64,000 nucleotides of DNA, from assembly GCA_004010535.1 (NCBI GenBank), contig RQYE01000001.1:1-64000 (forward strand), written 5' to 3'. The DNA comes from Coriobacteriales bacterium OH1046 (lineage in GTDB: Bacteria; Actinomycetota; Coriobacteriia; Coriobacteriales; Atopobiaceae). Below, piece by piece: positions 35,722 through 47,316 of the stretch. The notes beneath the pieces were generated by a model, which made no database searches, was not told where the DNA came from, and worked only from the letters and a program-made list of their open reading frames with translations. The stretch's first letter is position 1. The number at the start of each line of letters is the position of its first letter. A program made the position numbers and the translations under genes.

Positions 35722-38700
35722 GTGTATCTGAAGTCGCTCACGCTGAAGGGATTCAAATCCTTCGCCGATAAGACCGCCATGGTGTTCGATCCCGGCCTCA
35801 CGGTCGTCGTGGGTCCCAACGGCAGCGGGAAATCCAATGTCGCCGATGCCATCCTCTGGGTCCTCGGCGAGCAGAGCGCTAAGCAGCTGCGCGGCCAGGC
35901 CATGGAGGATGTCATCTTCTCGGGCTCCTCCGCGCGCAATGCCGTGGGTCTCGCCGAGGTGACGCTTGTCCTCGACAACGGCGACCATACCTTGCCCGTC
36001 GACTTCTCCGAGGTCGCCCTCACCCGTCGCATGTACCGCTCGGGCGAGAGCGAATACCTTATCAACGGCGCGCCGAGCCGCCTTATGGATATCACCGACA
36101 TCCTGCACGATACGGGTCTCGGCAAGGACACCCACTCCATCATCAGCCAAGGCAAGCTCGACTCGATCCTCTCGAGCCGTCCCGAGGAGCGCAGGGCGCT
36201 CATCGAGGAGGCCGCCGATATCTCCAAGCATCGCCGCCGCAAGCTGCGTTCGGAGCGCAAGCTGGCGTCGATGGACGATAACCTGGCCAAGGCCAAGGTG
36301 GTCGAGCGCGAGATCATGCGTCAGCTCAAACCGCTGGAGCGCCAAGTCGACAAGGCCATGCGCTCCCGCGACCTGCAGGCCGAGCTTTCCGAGCTTGCCA
36401 CCATCCTCGCCGTCGACGATCTGCGCCGTCTCCAGCAGGGCTACGAAGCCCTCTCGATGCGCGGCAGGGAGGCCGAAGCGGCTGTCGAGCTCGCGCAGTA
36501 CCGCCTTGAGGAGAAGACCCGCGAGCTCGATAAGCTCCAGTCGCTGCTCGAGCAGAAGGGCCTGTTCGTGGGAGATCTCGACGAGCAGCGCCGCCGCATG
36601 CAGGATGCGCTTGGCCGTATGGAATCCGATATGCGCCTTCTCGAGGAGAAGGGCAAGAACATGGTCTCGAGGCTTTCCGAGATGAGGATGCAGCTCTCCT
36701 CGACCGAGAAGCAGAGATCCGATACCGCCCTCGATCACGAGCGGCTCATCCATGAGCTCTCCGATGCCCGCGTCCGTCTCGCGGATCTTGACGAGAAGGT
36801 CGCAGGGCTCACCGAGGCGGCCCGCGCCTCGCGCGCGGCGCGCGAGCAGGCCAGTTCCGAGGCGGCCCGTCTCGGCGCGCTCGTCCGCGAGGCGGAATCC
36901 CGTGCAGACCGCGCGACGCTCTCCTATGCCAAACTCGAGGACCAGGTGGGCAATGCCGAGGTCGAGGATCGGATGTACGCGAGCCGTCTCGCCCAGATCG
37001 AGGATGTGGTCAAGACCTGCTCGTCTGCTCTCGATGGGCGCTCTGCCGACAAGGAGCGTGCCGAGGGGAGCCTTGCGGTTGCCCGCGAGAGCGCCCGCTC
37101 GCTGTCGGGATCTCTGCCTGCGCTCGAGGAGGGCGTGGCGGCTGCACGTGCCCGTGCCGCCGAGGCGCAGGAGCGGCTTTCGAACGCCCAGGCGACCTAT
37201 GCGGCGCTGCGTTCCATCGATGCCGAGGTCGAGGCCCAGAGCCCCTTGGCCTCCGCGCTTGCCGGGGGTGCGTGCGCGCAATCCGTGGAGTGCCGCCTCG
37301 GCGACCTCATCCGCATCGAACCCGGCCTCGAGGCGCTCATCGAGCGTCTTTTGGGCGACGATCTGTCCGCTCTGGTGGTGCATGATATCGATGCGGCCTG
37401 CGGACTTGCAGACGAGGCACGCGCGCTTGCAGGCACCGAGGGCAAGGCGACCATCGTGTCCCGTTCGGAGCCCGCGAGATGCCGTAACGATGCGGATATG
37501 CCGGGAAGCTCCCTCGTGGACCGCATGGATATCGGGGAAGGATCGCGTGCCCTCGTAGAAGCCCTCCTCGGCGATGTGCGCCTGGTCGATACGGTCGGGC
37601 AAGCGCTCCGTTTCCATGAGATCCATCCCGATCGCACCTTCGCCACCGCGCAAGGCGCCTGCGTGCTTCCCGATGGCCGCTGCATCCTCGGCACGGTGAA
37701 GGATGCGGGGAGGGGGGTGCTCGAGCGCAAGCGCCGCATCCGTGCCCTCGAGGATGGCATGGGCGCCCTCGAGGAGGAGCGATGCCAGCGCGTTGCCGAT
37801 CTCGATGCTGCCGAGACACGGCTTTCCGAGACGCAGGCGAGCCTCGTCGCCATACGGGGCGACATCTCCTCGCTCAGCGGCCAGATCGCCTCCATCACGG
37901 CGGAGATGGGCCGTCTGGCCAGCCAACGTGACCATGCAGTGTCCGAGAAGGCCCAAGTCGAGCGGGACCGCTCCGAGGCGCTCGCCCGCGCTCAGGAAGC
38001 GCGCGGCCTCATCGAGGAGCATCGCCGCGCCGCATCCGAGGCCCGCGAGGAGGCGGCTTCCCATTCAGCGCTGCTCGAGGAAGCCCGAACGGCGCGCAGG
38101 GACTGCGTGGAGCGCGAGGATCAGGCGAACGGGCAGCTGGCCGACGCCCGTCTCCAGCGGGCGATGATCTCCGAGCGCGTCACCCATCTCGAGGAGCGTG
38201 TGCATGATGGGGGCATGCGCCTACGCGAGCTCGCACGGCGCATCGATGCCACGAGGCTCTCATCCCGCTCGCTCGAGGTCGTGCGTCTGAGGGTCGATCC
38301 TCTCTACGAACGCTACCATGCCATCTACGAGCGTGCGCTCGCCTGGGCAGCCCGCCTCAAGGATCGTGCCCTGCTTGCCGAGGCGGACTCCGATTCGCTC
38401 AAGAAGACCATCGGCGATGCGCGTGCGTCCGTTTCGGGGGCAGGCGAGGAGCTCGATCGATCCCGCGCTCGTGCCAACGAGGTGCGAGTCGATCTCGGCC
38501 GCCTCGAGGTCCAGGTCGAGAATGCCGTCGCGCGCATCGTCGAGACGGGTGCCATCCTCGATGAGGCGCTGCTTTTGCCCGCGCCCGAGGATCGCGATGG
38601 ATGCGAGCGCAGGGTAGCCGCCCTCGAGCGCCAGATCGCCGAGATCGGCCCCGTGAACGAAGTCGCCATGGACGAGTATGCCAAGCTCAAGCAGCGCGCG

Positions 38701-39264
38701 GATTACATCATCGATCAGGTGGACGATCTCGAGCGCGCCCGCGCATCGCTCAAGAAGATCACCGCCGCGATCGAGCGTAAGATGCGCACGCAGTTCCTGC
38801 TCGTCTTCGACAAGGTCAACGCCAATTTTTCCGAGATCTTCGCGGCGCTCTTCCCCGGCGGCGCGGCACATCTCGAGATGACCGACCCCGACCGTCTCGA
38901 TGAGACGGGCATCGAGGTCGTGGCCCAGCCGAGGGGCAAGCGCCTTTCCAAGATGACGCTGCTCTCAGGCGGCGAGAAGTCGCTCACCGCGCTTGCGCTC
39001 CTCTTCGCCGTCTACAAGGCCCGCACGACCCCCTTCTATGTATTCGATGAGGTCGAGGCGGCGCTCGACGACTCCAACCTCTCGAAGCTCCTCGGAGCGA
39101 TCGATACGCTCAAGGAGACGACCCAGCTCATCGTCATCTCCCATCAGAGGCGCACGATGGAGCAGGCGGATGTCCTCTACGGCGTGTCCATGAAGGCAGA
39201 CGGTGTGAGCCGTGTGGTCTCGCAGCGTCTCGACCGCACGAGCGGAAAGGTGGTGGATGTCTAG
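35722..39264 (+). CDS. smc: Chromosome segregation protein SMC
   Basis: It is a condensin-type ATPase. The 1180-aa product has the N-terminal Walker A GPNGSGKSN, two long coiled coils flanking a hinge at roughly residues 500-620, and the C-terminal head with the LLSGGEKSLTALALLF signature and Walker B FYVFDEVEAALDDSN. GTG 35722 gives the standard MYLKSLTLKGFKSFA start. The gene is 33 bp after rnc, and ftsY begins 2 bp after its stop. Confidence 0.98.
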   Translation: MYLKSLTLKGFKSFADKTAMVFDPGLTVVVGPNGSGKSNVADAILWVLGEQSAKQLRGQAMEDVIFSGSSARNAVGLAEVTLVLDNGDHTLPVDFSEVALTRRMYRSGESEYLINGAPSRLMDITDILHDTGLGKDTHSIISQGKLDSILSSRPEERRALIEEAADISKHRRRKLRSERKLASMDDNLAKAKVVEREIMRQLKPLERQVDKAMRSRDLQAELSELATILAVDDLRRLQQGYEALSMRGREAEAAVELAQYRLEEKTRELDKLQSLLEQKGLFVGDLDEQRRRMQDALGRMESDMRLLEEKGKNMVSRLSEMRMQLSSTEKQRSDTALDHERLIHELSDARVRLADLDEKVAGLTEAARASRAAREQASSEAARLGALVREAESRADRATLSYAKLEDQVGNAEVEDRMYASRLAQIEDVVKTCSSALDGRSADKERAEGSLAVARESARSLSGSLPALEEGVAAARARAAEAQERLSNAQATYAALRSIDAEVEAQSPLASALAGGACAQSVECRLGDLIRIEPGLEALIERLLGDDLSALVVHDIDAACGLADEARALAGTEGKATIVSRSEPARCRNDADMPGSSLVDRMDIGEGSRALVEALLGDVRLVDTVGQALRFHEIHPDRTFATAQGACVLPDGRCILGTVKDAGRGVLERKRRIRALEDGMGALEEERCQRVADLDAAETRLSETQASLVAIRGDISSLSGQIASITAEMGRLASQRDHAVSEKAQVERDRSEALARAQEARGLIEEHRRAASEAREEAASHSALLEEARTARRDCVEREDQANGQLADARLQRAMISERVTHLEERVHDGGMRLRELARRIDATRLSSRSLEVVRLRVDPLYERYHAIYERALAWAARLKDRALLAEADSDSLKKTIGDARASVSGAGEELDRSRARANEVRVDLGRLEVQVENAVARIVETGAILDEALLLPAPEDRDGCERRVAALERQIAEIGPVNEVAMDEYAKLKQRADYIIDQVDDLERARASLKKITAAIERKMRTQFLLVFDKVNANFSEIFAALFPGGAAHLEMTDPDRLDETGIEVVAQPRGKRLSKMTLLSGGEKSLTALALLFAVYKARTTPFYVFDEVEAALDDSNLSKLLGAIDTLKETTQLIVISHQRRTMEQADVLYGVSMKADGVSRVVSQRLDRTSGKVVDV

Positions 39265-39266
39265 CC

Positions 39267-40166
39267 ATGGGTTTTCTCGATAACCTGCGCCAAGGGCTCG
39301 CCCGCTCCCGCGAGGCCCTGAACGAGATCTTCTACATGGGCGGCGAGGTCGATGAGGATTTTTGGGAGGATCTCGAGGATACGCTCGTCATGGGCGATAT
39401 GGGTGCCGAAGTTGCCGCACAGGTGACCGATGACCTGCGCGAGCAGGCGGCCCGCGAGAACCTCACCCGCGCCTCCCAGCTCAAGAGGGCGCTTTCCGAG
39501 CGCTTGGCGGCCGTCTTCGCACCCTCAGAACGCGATCCTTTCGAGGATGTGCCCTCCTGCGTGGTCTTCGTGGGTATCAACGGTGCAGGTAAGACCACCA
39601 CGGTGGGGAAGCTTGCCGGACGGGCGCGCGCCGAAGGCAGAAGGACGCTCATCGGCGGCGCGGATACCTTCCGTGCGGCGGCTATCGAGCAGCTGGCTGT
39701 CTGGGGAGAACGCGCGGGTATCGATGTCATCACGCGTGAGCGCGGCTCCGATCCCGCAAGCGTATGCTACGAGGTGCTCGAGGAGGCCGGGAAGCGCGGA
39801 TCCGAGCTCGTGCTCATCGATACTGCCGGCCGCCTCCATACCAGCCCCGAGCTCATGCGCGAGCTCGCCAAGGTCGTGGGCGTCTGCCGCAAGCGTTCCA
39901 CCATGCCCGTCACCGTGGTGCTCGTCATCGATGCCACGACCGGTCAGAACGGCCTCAACCAAGCCCGCGAGTTCGACGATGCGCTCGATGTCGACGGCCT
40001 TATCATCACCAAGCTCGACGGCACGGCCAAGGGCGGCATCGCCTTGGCCATATCGCATCGATTGCAGCTCCCCATCTACCGTATCGGCGTGGGGGAGAAG
40101 CTGGATGACTTGCAGCTATTCGACGCGCTCGAGTTCTGCCGGGCGCTTGTCGGGGAGGATGGGTAG
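39267..40166 (+). CDS. ftsY: Signal recognition particle receptor FtsY (short form)
   Basis: It is a GTPase that docks SRP-ribosome complexes at the membrane. At 299 aa it is only the NG domain: it starts MGFLDNLRQGLARSREAL and lacks the long acidic A domain of many FtsY. The G1 loop GINGAGKTTTVGKL, the DTAGRLH box and TKLDGTAKGG are intact. It sits between smc and ffh, the normal order. Confidence 0.96.
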   Translation: MGFLDNLRQGLARSREALNEIFYMGGEVDEDFWEDLEDTLVMGDMGAEVAAQVTDDLREQAARENLTRASQLKRALSERLAAVFAPSERDPFEDVPSCVVFVGINGAGKTTTVGKLAGRARAEGRRTLIGGADTFRAAAIEQLAVWGERAGIDVITRERGSDPASVCYEVLEEAGKRGSELVLIDTAGRLHTSPELMRELAKVVGVCRKRSTMPVTVVLVIDATTGQNGLNQAREFDDALDVDGLIITKLDGTAKGGIALAISHRLQLPIYRIGVGEKLDDLQLFDALEFCRALVGEDG

Positions 40167-40168
40167 CG

Positions 40169-41551
40169 ATGGCAGTGTTCCAAAGCCTCTCTGATCGTCT
40201 CCAAGATACCTTTGCCCAGCTTAAGGGTAAGGGCCGTCTGACCGAGGACGATATCGGCGCCGCCATGCGCCAGATCCGGATGGCCCTGCTCGAAGCGGAC
40301 GTCAACTACCGCGTGGTCAAAGGCTTCGTGGCTGACTGCAAGGAGAAATGCCTGACCTCGGAGGTCATGGATTCGCTCACGCCCGCCCAGAACGTCGTGA
40401 AGATCGTCCTCGACGAGCTCACTGAGCTCCTCGGCTCGACCGAGAGCAAGCTCACCTTGGCGCAGAACCGCACGCCCAACGTCATCATGCTCGTCGGCCT
40501 GCAGGGTTCGGGCAAGACCACGGCAGCTGCCAAGCTCGCCTACCTGCTGAAAGGGCAGGGGCGCAACCCGCTCCTCGCCGCCTGCGACGTGCATCGTCCC
40601 GCCGCAGCAGACCAGCTCGCCACCCTGGGTTCCGAGATCGGCGTCCCCGTGTACCGCGGCGACGGCAAGGATGCGGTTGGGATCGCGCGCGAGTCCATCC
40701 GGGAGGCCGTCGACCGTCTCTGCGACATCGTGATCGTCGATACGGCCGGGCGCCTCCAGATCGACGAGGAGATGATGGCCGAGGCCGTCGATATCAAGCG
40801 CGCGGTCAGGCCCGATCAGATACTCATGGTCGTCGACGCCATGGGCGGGCAGGATATCGTGAATGTGGTCTCCACCTTCGCCGAGCGCGTCGATTTCGAC
40901 GGCGTCATCATGTCCAAGCTCGATGGCGATGCCCGCGGTGGCGGCGCTCTGTCGGTTCGCGAGGTCACGGGCAAGCCCATCAAATTCGTCTCGATGGGCG
41001 AGAAGCCCGACTCGCTCGAGGTCTTCCATCCCGATCGCATGGCCAAGCGCATCCTCGGCATGGGCGATGTGGTCGGCATCATCGAACAGGCGCAGAAGAT
41101 CGCCGACCAGGAGAGCATCGAGGCGGCCGAGCGCATGCTGCGCTCCGGCTTCACCATGGATGACCTGCTCGCCCAGATGCAGCAGATCCGCAAGCTGGGC
41201 GGCCTCGGCAAGCTCCTCGGCATGATCCCCGGCGCCGAACGCGCGCTTGCCCAGCAGGGAGGCAATGTCGACGAGACGCAGCTGGCGCGCATCGAGGCCA
41301 TGATCCGCTCCATGACCCGCGAGGAGCGCAATCGCCCCAAGATCATCAACGGCCAACGCAGGAAGCGTATCGCCGCCGGCTCCGGGCGGAGCGTGCAGGA
41401 GGTCAACCAGCTCATCAGGCAGTGGAGCGAGATGAACAAGATGATGGGCAAGATGCGCGGCCTCGCCGACGGCGGCGGCAAGAAGGGCATGCGTCAGATG
41501 CAGTCGATGCTCAAGGGCATGGCGGGCGGCAAGGGCGGCCGCAGGTACTAG
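40169..41551 (+). CDS. ffh: Signal recognition particle protein Ffh
   Basis: The 460-aa SRP54 homologue binds 4.5S RNA and signal peptides. N, G and M domains are complete: G1 GLQGSGKTTAAAKLAYLL, DTAGRLQID, TKLD-type SKLDGDARGG, and a Met-rich C-terminal M domain (EMNKMMGKMRG onward). It begins 2 bp after ftsY. Its stop codon abuts a long perfect palindrome. No SRP RNA gene was found in the window. Confidence 0.97.
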   Translation: MAVFQSLSDRLQDTFAQLKGKGRLTEDDIGAAMRQIRMALLEADVNYRVVKGFVADCKEKCLTSEVMDSLTPAQNVVKIVLDELTELLGSTESKLTLAQNRTPNVIMLVGLQGSGKTTAAAKLAYLLKGQGRNPLLAACDVHRPAAADQLATLGSEIGVPVYRGDGKDAVGIARESIREAVDRLCDIVIVDTAGRLQIDEEMMAEAVDIKRAVRPDQILMVVDAMGGQDIVNVVSTFAERVDFDGVIMSKLDGDARGGGALSVREVTGKPIKFVSMGEKPDSLEVFHPDRMAKRILGMGDVVGIIEQAQKIADQESIEAAERMLRSGFTMDDLLAQMQQIRKLGGLGKLLGMIPGAERALAQQGGNVDETQLARIEAMIRSMTREERNRPKIINGQRRKRIAAGSGRSVQEVNQLIRQWSEMNKMMGKMRGLADGGGKKGMRQMQSMLKGMAGGKGGRRY

Positions 41552-41653
41552 CGTGACAGGGGGACAAGCGTGACAGGGGGACAGGTCATTTGTCACGGCT
41601 GGAAGCCGTGACAAATGACCTGTCCCCCTGTCACGCTTGTCCCCCTGTCACGC
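41551..41653. repeat. Perfect palindromic repeat, 50-bp arms
   Basis: The left arm (41551-41600) and right arm (41604-41653) are exact complements around GGA. Each arm holds two copies of GACAGGGGGACA separated by AGCGT, so it is a nested extension of the element at 5404-5471. It begins at the last base of the ffh stop and ends 11 bp before the convergent L,D-transpeptidase stop. It probably ends both transcripts. Confidence 0.9.
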
Positions 41654-41663
41654 TCTGTCACGC

Positions 41664-43151
41664 CTACTCGTGGATGACGACGGCATCGCCGAGCTCTGTG
41701 AGCTCGTAGAGCTGCCGGGCAGGCTCGTAATCCATGTTGATGCACCCATGGCTGCCCCACCAGGTGTAGATATCGCCTCCGAACTCCCAGCGCCAATCGG
41801 CATTGTGGAAGCCGCGCTCGCCGCGGTCGTAGGCGATCCAGAAATCGACATGCGAGATCCAACCGTCCTCGGCGACCTCGCCCTCTTCGAGTCTCTCGCC
41901 TTCCCTGACGGTTCCCTGGCTGTACAGGGTCACGTCCGTCTCGTGCTCCGAGACATAGAAGACGCCCTGCGGGGTGTCGCGGTTGAGATTGGGCTGGCCG
42001 GTCACGATGTCGGTCTCCCACACAAGCTCCCCGTCGACGTACATGCGGGCGTGCTGTTCGGAGATATCGACATCGATGTACTTGTCGGGCCAATCCTGAC
42101 CCCCCGGATCGACCTTGGCGGCGTTCTGATAGGTGGGAACGGCGACGGTCTGGGGTTTCCCGGTCTTGATGGCCTCGAGGATGAGCCCCGCCGCTTCCGC
42201 GCCGTTGATGAGCCAGCCGTAGGGGCCGCCCCCGGCAACGGTGATCTCCGCGCCATCGGGGCGGGTATAGGTGCGGGGCTTGCCCACGGTATCGAGGATA
42301 TCGGAGAGTCCCCCCGGGCCCCAATCGAGGACGGCCTGCTCGTCGAGCGTGACGGTGCCATCCTCATTGATGGTGAGCCACTGGCTTATCTGCCTGCCGT
42401 CGACATCGATGGCATCGACGCCATTCATCGTGAGGTGGACTTTGGCATCTGCGTAGAAGTTGGCGGCATCGAGGATGGCTTGCGCGTCCGGATCGATGCT
42501 GTAGCAATCTTGGTCGATCTCGATGGTGCTATCGAGGTCATCGAGGGCTTTATCGGTCTTCGCGATGACGGCGGCGCGGTCGAGCATCGCGGATCGGGCC
42601 TCGTCGGAGACGATGTAATGGTCGCTCTCCTCGTCGAAGGCTATGCCGCGGTTGGGGAGCTCGTCCTGCGCCTTCTTTCCTTGGGAGATGATCGTCGAGA
42701 AAAGACCCCAGAGCTTATCCTCATCGTAAACCGGTTCGGGTGTGGCCGTGAGGGTGTGCTCCCTGTTGAATTCAAGCGGCCAAAGCAGGGTATTCTGCTG
42801 TGATATGGCCTCGTCCGCGTATTCCCCGCCATCGTAGGTGAAATCGATATCCGAAGCCGTGAAGGGGATCTCGAAACCCTCGCCTTGGAACGTGCCCCGA
42901 TAGGAGGACGAGCGGGATGTCACAAGCTCCGAGAGATATGTCATGGGCTTGAGCGACGCATCATCGCCTTCGACCGTGGTGTTCGGTAGGAAATGCGTGC
43001 TGAAATAGATGACGCCGGCCCCATAAACCCCCATCGCGAGTGCGAGCAACGCCAAAGGGATGATCCAGAGTCGGGGTTTTCGTGTGCTGCCGTCCTGCGG
43101 TTCCTCGGTGATGAGCGCGTGTTTGGGTACGTCTGCCATATCCTGCCGCAT
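41664..43151 (-). CDS. L,D-transpeptidase (YkuD) with membrane anchor
   Basis: A 495-aa peptidoglycan cross-linker acting outside the membrane. A cytoplasmic N-tail is followed by a single membrane segment (WIIPLALLALAMGVYGAGVI), then two long repeated regions, probably peptidoglycan-binding, and a C-terminal YkuD domain with the catalytic HxxxC as WGSHGCINM. The start is ATG 43151, with ATG 43139 as an alternative. It converges on ffh across the 50-bp arm palindrome. It forms 3-3 cross-links or attaches proteins to the wall; sequence does not decide. Confidence 0.9.
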   Translation of the reverse strand: MRQDMADVPKHALITEEPQDGSTRKPRLWIIPLALLALAMGVYGAGVIYFSTHFLPNTTVEGDDASLKPMTYLSELVTSRSSSYRGTFQGEGFEIPFTASDIDFTYDGGEYADEAISQQNTLLWPLEFNREHTLTATPEPVYDEDKLWGLFSTIISQGKKAQDELPNRGIAFDEESDHYIVSDEARSAMLDRAAVIAKTDKALDDLDSTIEIDQDCYSIDPDAQAILDAANFYADAKVHLTMNGVDAIDVDGRQISQWLTINEDGTVTLDEQAVLDWGPGGLSDILDTVGKPRTYTRPDGAEITVAGGGPYGWLINGAEAAGLILEAIKTGKPQTVAVPTYQNAAKVDPGGQDWPDKYIDVDISEQHARMYVDGELVWETDIVTGQPNLNRDTPQGVFYVSEHETDVTLYSQGTVREGERLEEGEVAEDGWISHVDFWIAYDRGERGFHNADWRWEFGGDIYTWWGSHGCINMDYEPARQLYELTELGDAVVIHE

Positions 43152-43239
43152 CGCTTCCGTTCCATGTGCCGCTGTCGCGGGAGACCATACCGACCTATAC
43201 TATTGTAGGGATTCGATGGCGGGGAAGCATGTGGAATCT

Positions 43240-44058
43240 ATGGCGATCATCAAAGTCGGCTCGCTCGATGACGAGCGCCTGATCGATTACAAAGACCTTA
43301 CCGATCATCCGTTGCGCACGCGTTTCGAGGACGGGCGCTCCCTCATGATCGTCGAATCGAAGATCGCGCTCGAGGTCGCCCTCGACGAGGGCGTCGAATG
43401 CGTGTCGATGCTCGTCGACGAGAGGCGTCTCGAGGCGTGCGCGCATCTGCGCGAGCGTGCAGGTGACGTGCCCGTATACGTGATGGGGCATGATGCCATG
43501 AGCAGGCTCGTGGGCTTCAAAGTCACCCGCGGTGTTCTCGCCGCATGCCGTCGGCCTCGCAGTCTGGGTCTCGAAGAGGTCCTTGAAGGCGCATCGCATG
43601 TCTGCGTGGCGGAGGATCTGGTGGATGTGAGCAATATCGGAGCCCTTTTCCGCTCGGCCGCCGCCTTGGGGGTGGATGCGCTGATCCTATCGCCTGGCTG
43701 CGCGAGCCCGCTCTCGCGCCGCGCCATCCGCGTCTCCATGGGAAACGTCTTCAAGATCGGTTGGACGCAGGCCGAGGAGCAGCTTTGGCCTGCCGCATGC
43801 ATCGATGTCCTCCACGAGCGGGGTTTCGCCTGCTATGCGCTCGCCTTGGAGGATGATGCGGCCAGCTTGGCCGACCGAGACCTCAAGAACCCTTCCAAAC
43901 GGGCGCTGTTCTTCGGCAACGAGATGGGCGGGCTTACCCGCGAGGTGCTCGATCTATGCGACCGCCATGTCATCATCCCCATGTCCCGCAAGGTCGATTC
44001 GCTCAACGTTGCCGCATCGTCTGCGGTGGCGTTCTGGGAGCTCTTCGCGCGTAGCTAA
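43240..44058 (+). CDS. SpoU/TrmH-family RNA 2'-O-methyltransferase
   Basis: A 272-aa SPOUT enzyme methylating a ribose in rRNA or tRNA. The SPOUT motifs are DVSNIGALFRSAAALGVDAL, LFFGNEMGGLTREVLDLC and PMSRKVDSLNVAASSAVAFWE. The N-terminal part before residue 95 is the substrate-binding domain. ATG 43240 is chosen; ATG 43216 would add eight residues. A TATACT at 43196-43201 suggests a short leader. The exact target site is unknown. Confidence 0.9.
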   Translation: MAIIKVGSLDDERLIDYKDLTDHPLRTRFEDGRSLMIVESKIALEVALDEGVECVSMLVDERRLEACAHLRERAGDVPVYVMGHDAMSRLVGFKVTRGVLAACRRPRSLGLEEVLEGASHVCVAEDLVDVSNIGALFRSAAALGVDALILSPGCASPLSRRAIRVSMGNVFKIGWTQAEEQLWPAACIDVLHERGFACYALALEDDAASLADRDLKNPSKRALFFGNEMGGLTREVLDLCDRHVIIPMSRKVDSLNVAASSAVAFWELFARS

Positions 44059-44158
44059 GGCGCTCGCCCGCAGCGCCTTCGGCGACCCCGCTATCGGAAC
44101 CGATGCCCTGCCGTATACTCGAATCATGCCCGTTCCCCCGAGAAGGAGGCGTTCGACC

Positions 44159-45244
44159 ATGAGAACCAGCAAGAGCCCGCTCCTATCCGCATTCCTCGCC
44201 CTCGTGCTCGCATGCTGCTTGGCTGCCTGCGAAGGCGGGCGGGGGGCAGATGGGGCGGACGGCAAGACCGGCACCTCCGAAACGGCGGTCGAGACCCCGC
44301 AGGCGCCTGCGGTCCAAGCAGACTGGGGCCATGCCGTATTCGATAACGATGATGGCGCATATACGCTCATCGACGACGGGGGAGAGCTCCACCAGATCAT
44401 GCAGGCCTTCGAGGGCTTCGATGCGTTTGCCGAGATCGGCGGCAGGCTCGAACGCTGCTACCTTGCCTCTTCCAACGATACCGCGCTCTTCATCTTCTAT
44501 TTCGATAATCCCGGCCTTGCCAACGAGGAGGAGATCCTCGGCGTGATCGAGGAGGCGAGGGGCAACGATATCCATACCGAACCCGTCCTCGGTGATGGCA
44601 CCAAGATCTACGTGTCCACGATGCCTTCAGGTGATTCGCAGAACGCCCTCGTCTTCGAGATCGTCGAGGGAGAAGGCCTCTATCTGGCAGTTCTGTTCAT
44701 GGATCCCGCCGAACCTCGCGATGGGATCGACCGCATCTCCTTCACCGACGGCTCCGAGCTTTCCGGGTACCTTGCAGGCGTTCCCGGCGATGCCCGTGCG
44801 GGCAGCATGCGCATCGGCTCCGATAGGAACGGCTACATGGACATCCCTTCCACTTGGATGGTCTTCGAGGACATGGGCGATGTCGACCCGGACATGATCC
44901 AGTATACCGATGGCGGCAGCGGCATCGTCTCGATGCTCGGCATCATCCCCTCCGAAGAGGGCTACAGCGCCGGCGCCGCCGACTATGCCCTGTCGTTTGC
45001 CGAGGCCCTCTACGCGGCCCACGATGGGGATCCTGATCTCATCGCGCTGGATTCGTATACGCAGATGCTTGTATGCGGTCTCGATTCCTACATCGTGGCA
45101 ACTGAATGGGGCGATGGCACGTACATGTTCCAATTCTCCATCGCAGGAGATGAGCGCACGTACTACATCGCCTGCGAGGGAGATGAGGACGCCGCCCTCG
45201 ACATGGCGTTCGCCGTCATCGAGACCTTCGATCCCGCGGCATAG
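44159..45244 (+). CDS. Secreted lipoprotein of unknown function
   Basis: 361 aa. The signal peptide has a lipobox, LALVLACCLAACEGG, with Cys24 as the likely lipidation site, followed by a low-complexity Gly/Ala/Thr linker and a globular, acidic domain. No catalytic motif is seen. ATG 44159 follows AGAAGGAGG by 7 nt, and TATACT at 44114-44119 could be its -10. It may be a solute- or surface-binding protein; no function is claimed. Confidence 0.85.
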   Translation: MRTSKSPLLSAFLALVLACCLAACEGGRGADGADGKTGTSETAVETPQAPAVQADWGHAVFDNDDGAYTLIDDGGELHQIMQAFEGFDAFAEIGGRLERCYLASSNDTALFIFYFDNPGLANEEEILGVIEEARGNDIHTEPVLGDGTKIYVSTMPSGDSQNALVFEIVEGEGLYLAVLFMDPAEPRDGIDRISFTDGSELSGYLAGVPGDARAGSMRIGSDRNGYMDIPSTWMVFEDMGDVDPDMIQYTDGGSGIVSMLGIIPSEEGYSAGAADYALSFAEALYAAHDGDPDLIALDSYTQMLVCGLDSYIVATEWGDGTYMFQFSIAGDERTYYIACEGDEDAALDMAFAVIETFDPAA

Positions 45245-45264
45245 CCTGCGCCCCCGCGATTCGA

Positions 45265-45303
45265 AACGGAAGGGTCCCCATTCACGGGGCCCTTCCGTTG
45301 TTT
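45265..45303. terminator. Bidirectional terminator between the lipoprotein gene and ftsH
   Basis: AACGGAAGGGTCCCC and GGGGCCCTTCCGTT form a long stem with a short loop, followed by GTTTT on the plus strand and AAA on the minus side. It lies between convergent genes and can stop both. Confidence 0.85.
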
Positions 45304-45317
45304 TCTACTGGCGGCGC

Positions 45318-47219
<1,902 letters not shown>

Positions 47220-47316
47220 GGTTGCGCTCACCTTTCGACGCGCATGCAGCGCGCATCTCTCGAATCGTTCTCTAGTTGTGTACCCAATCGGGCACCCTTC
47301 ATTCGCCGGGGGGCGG

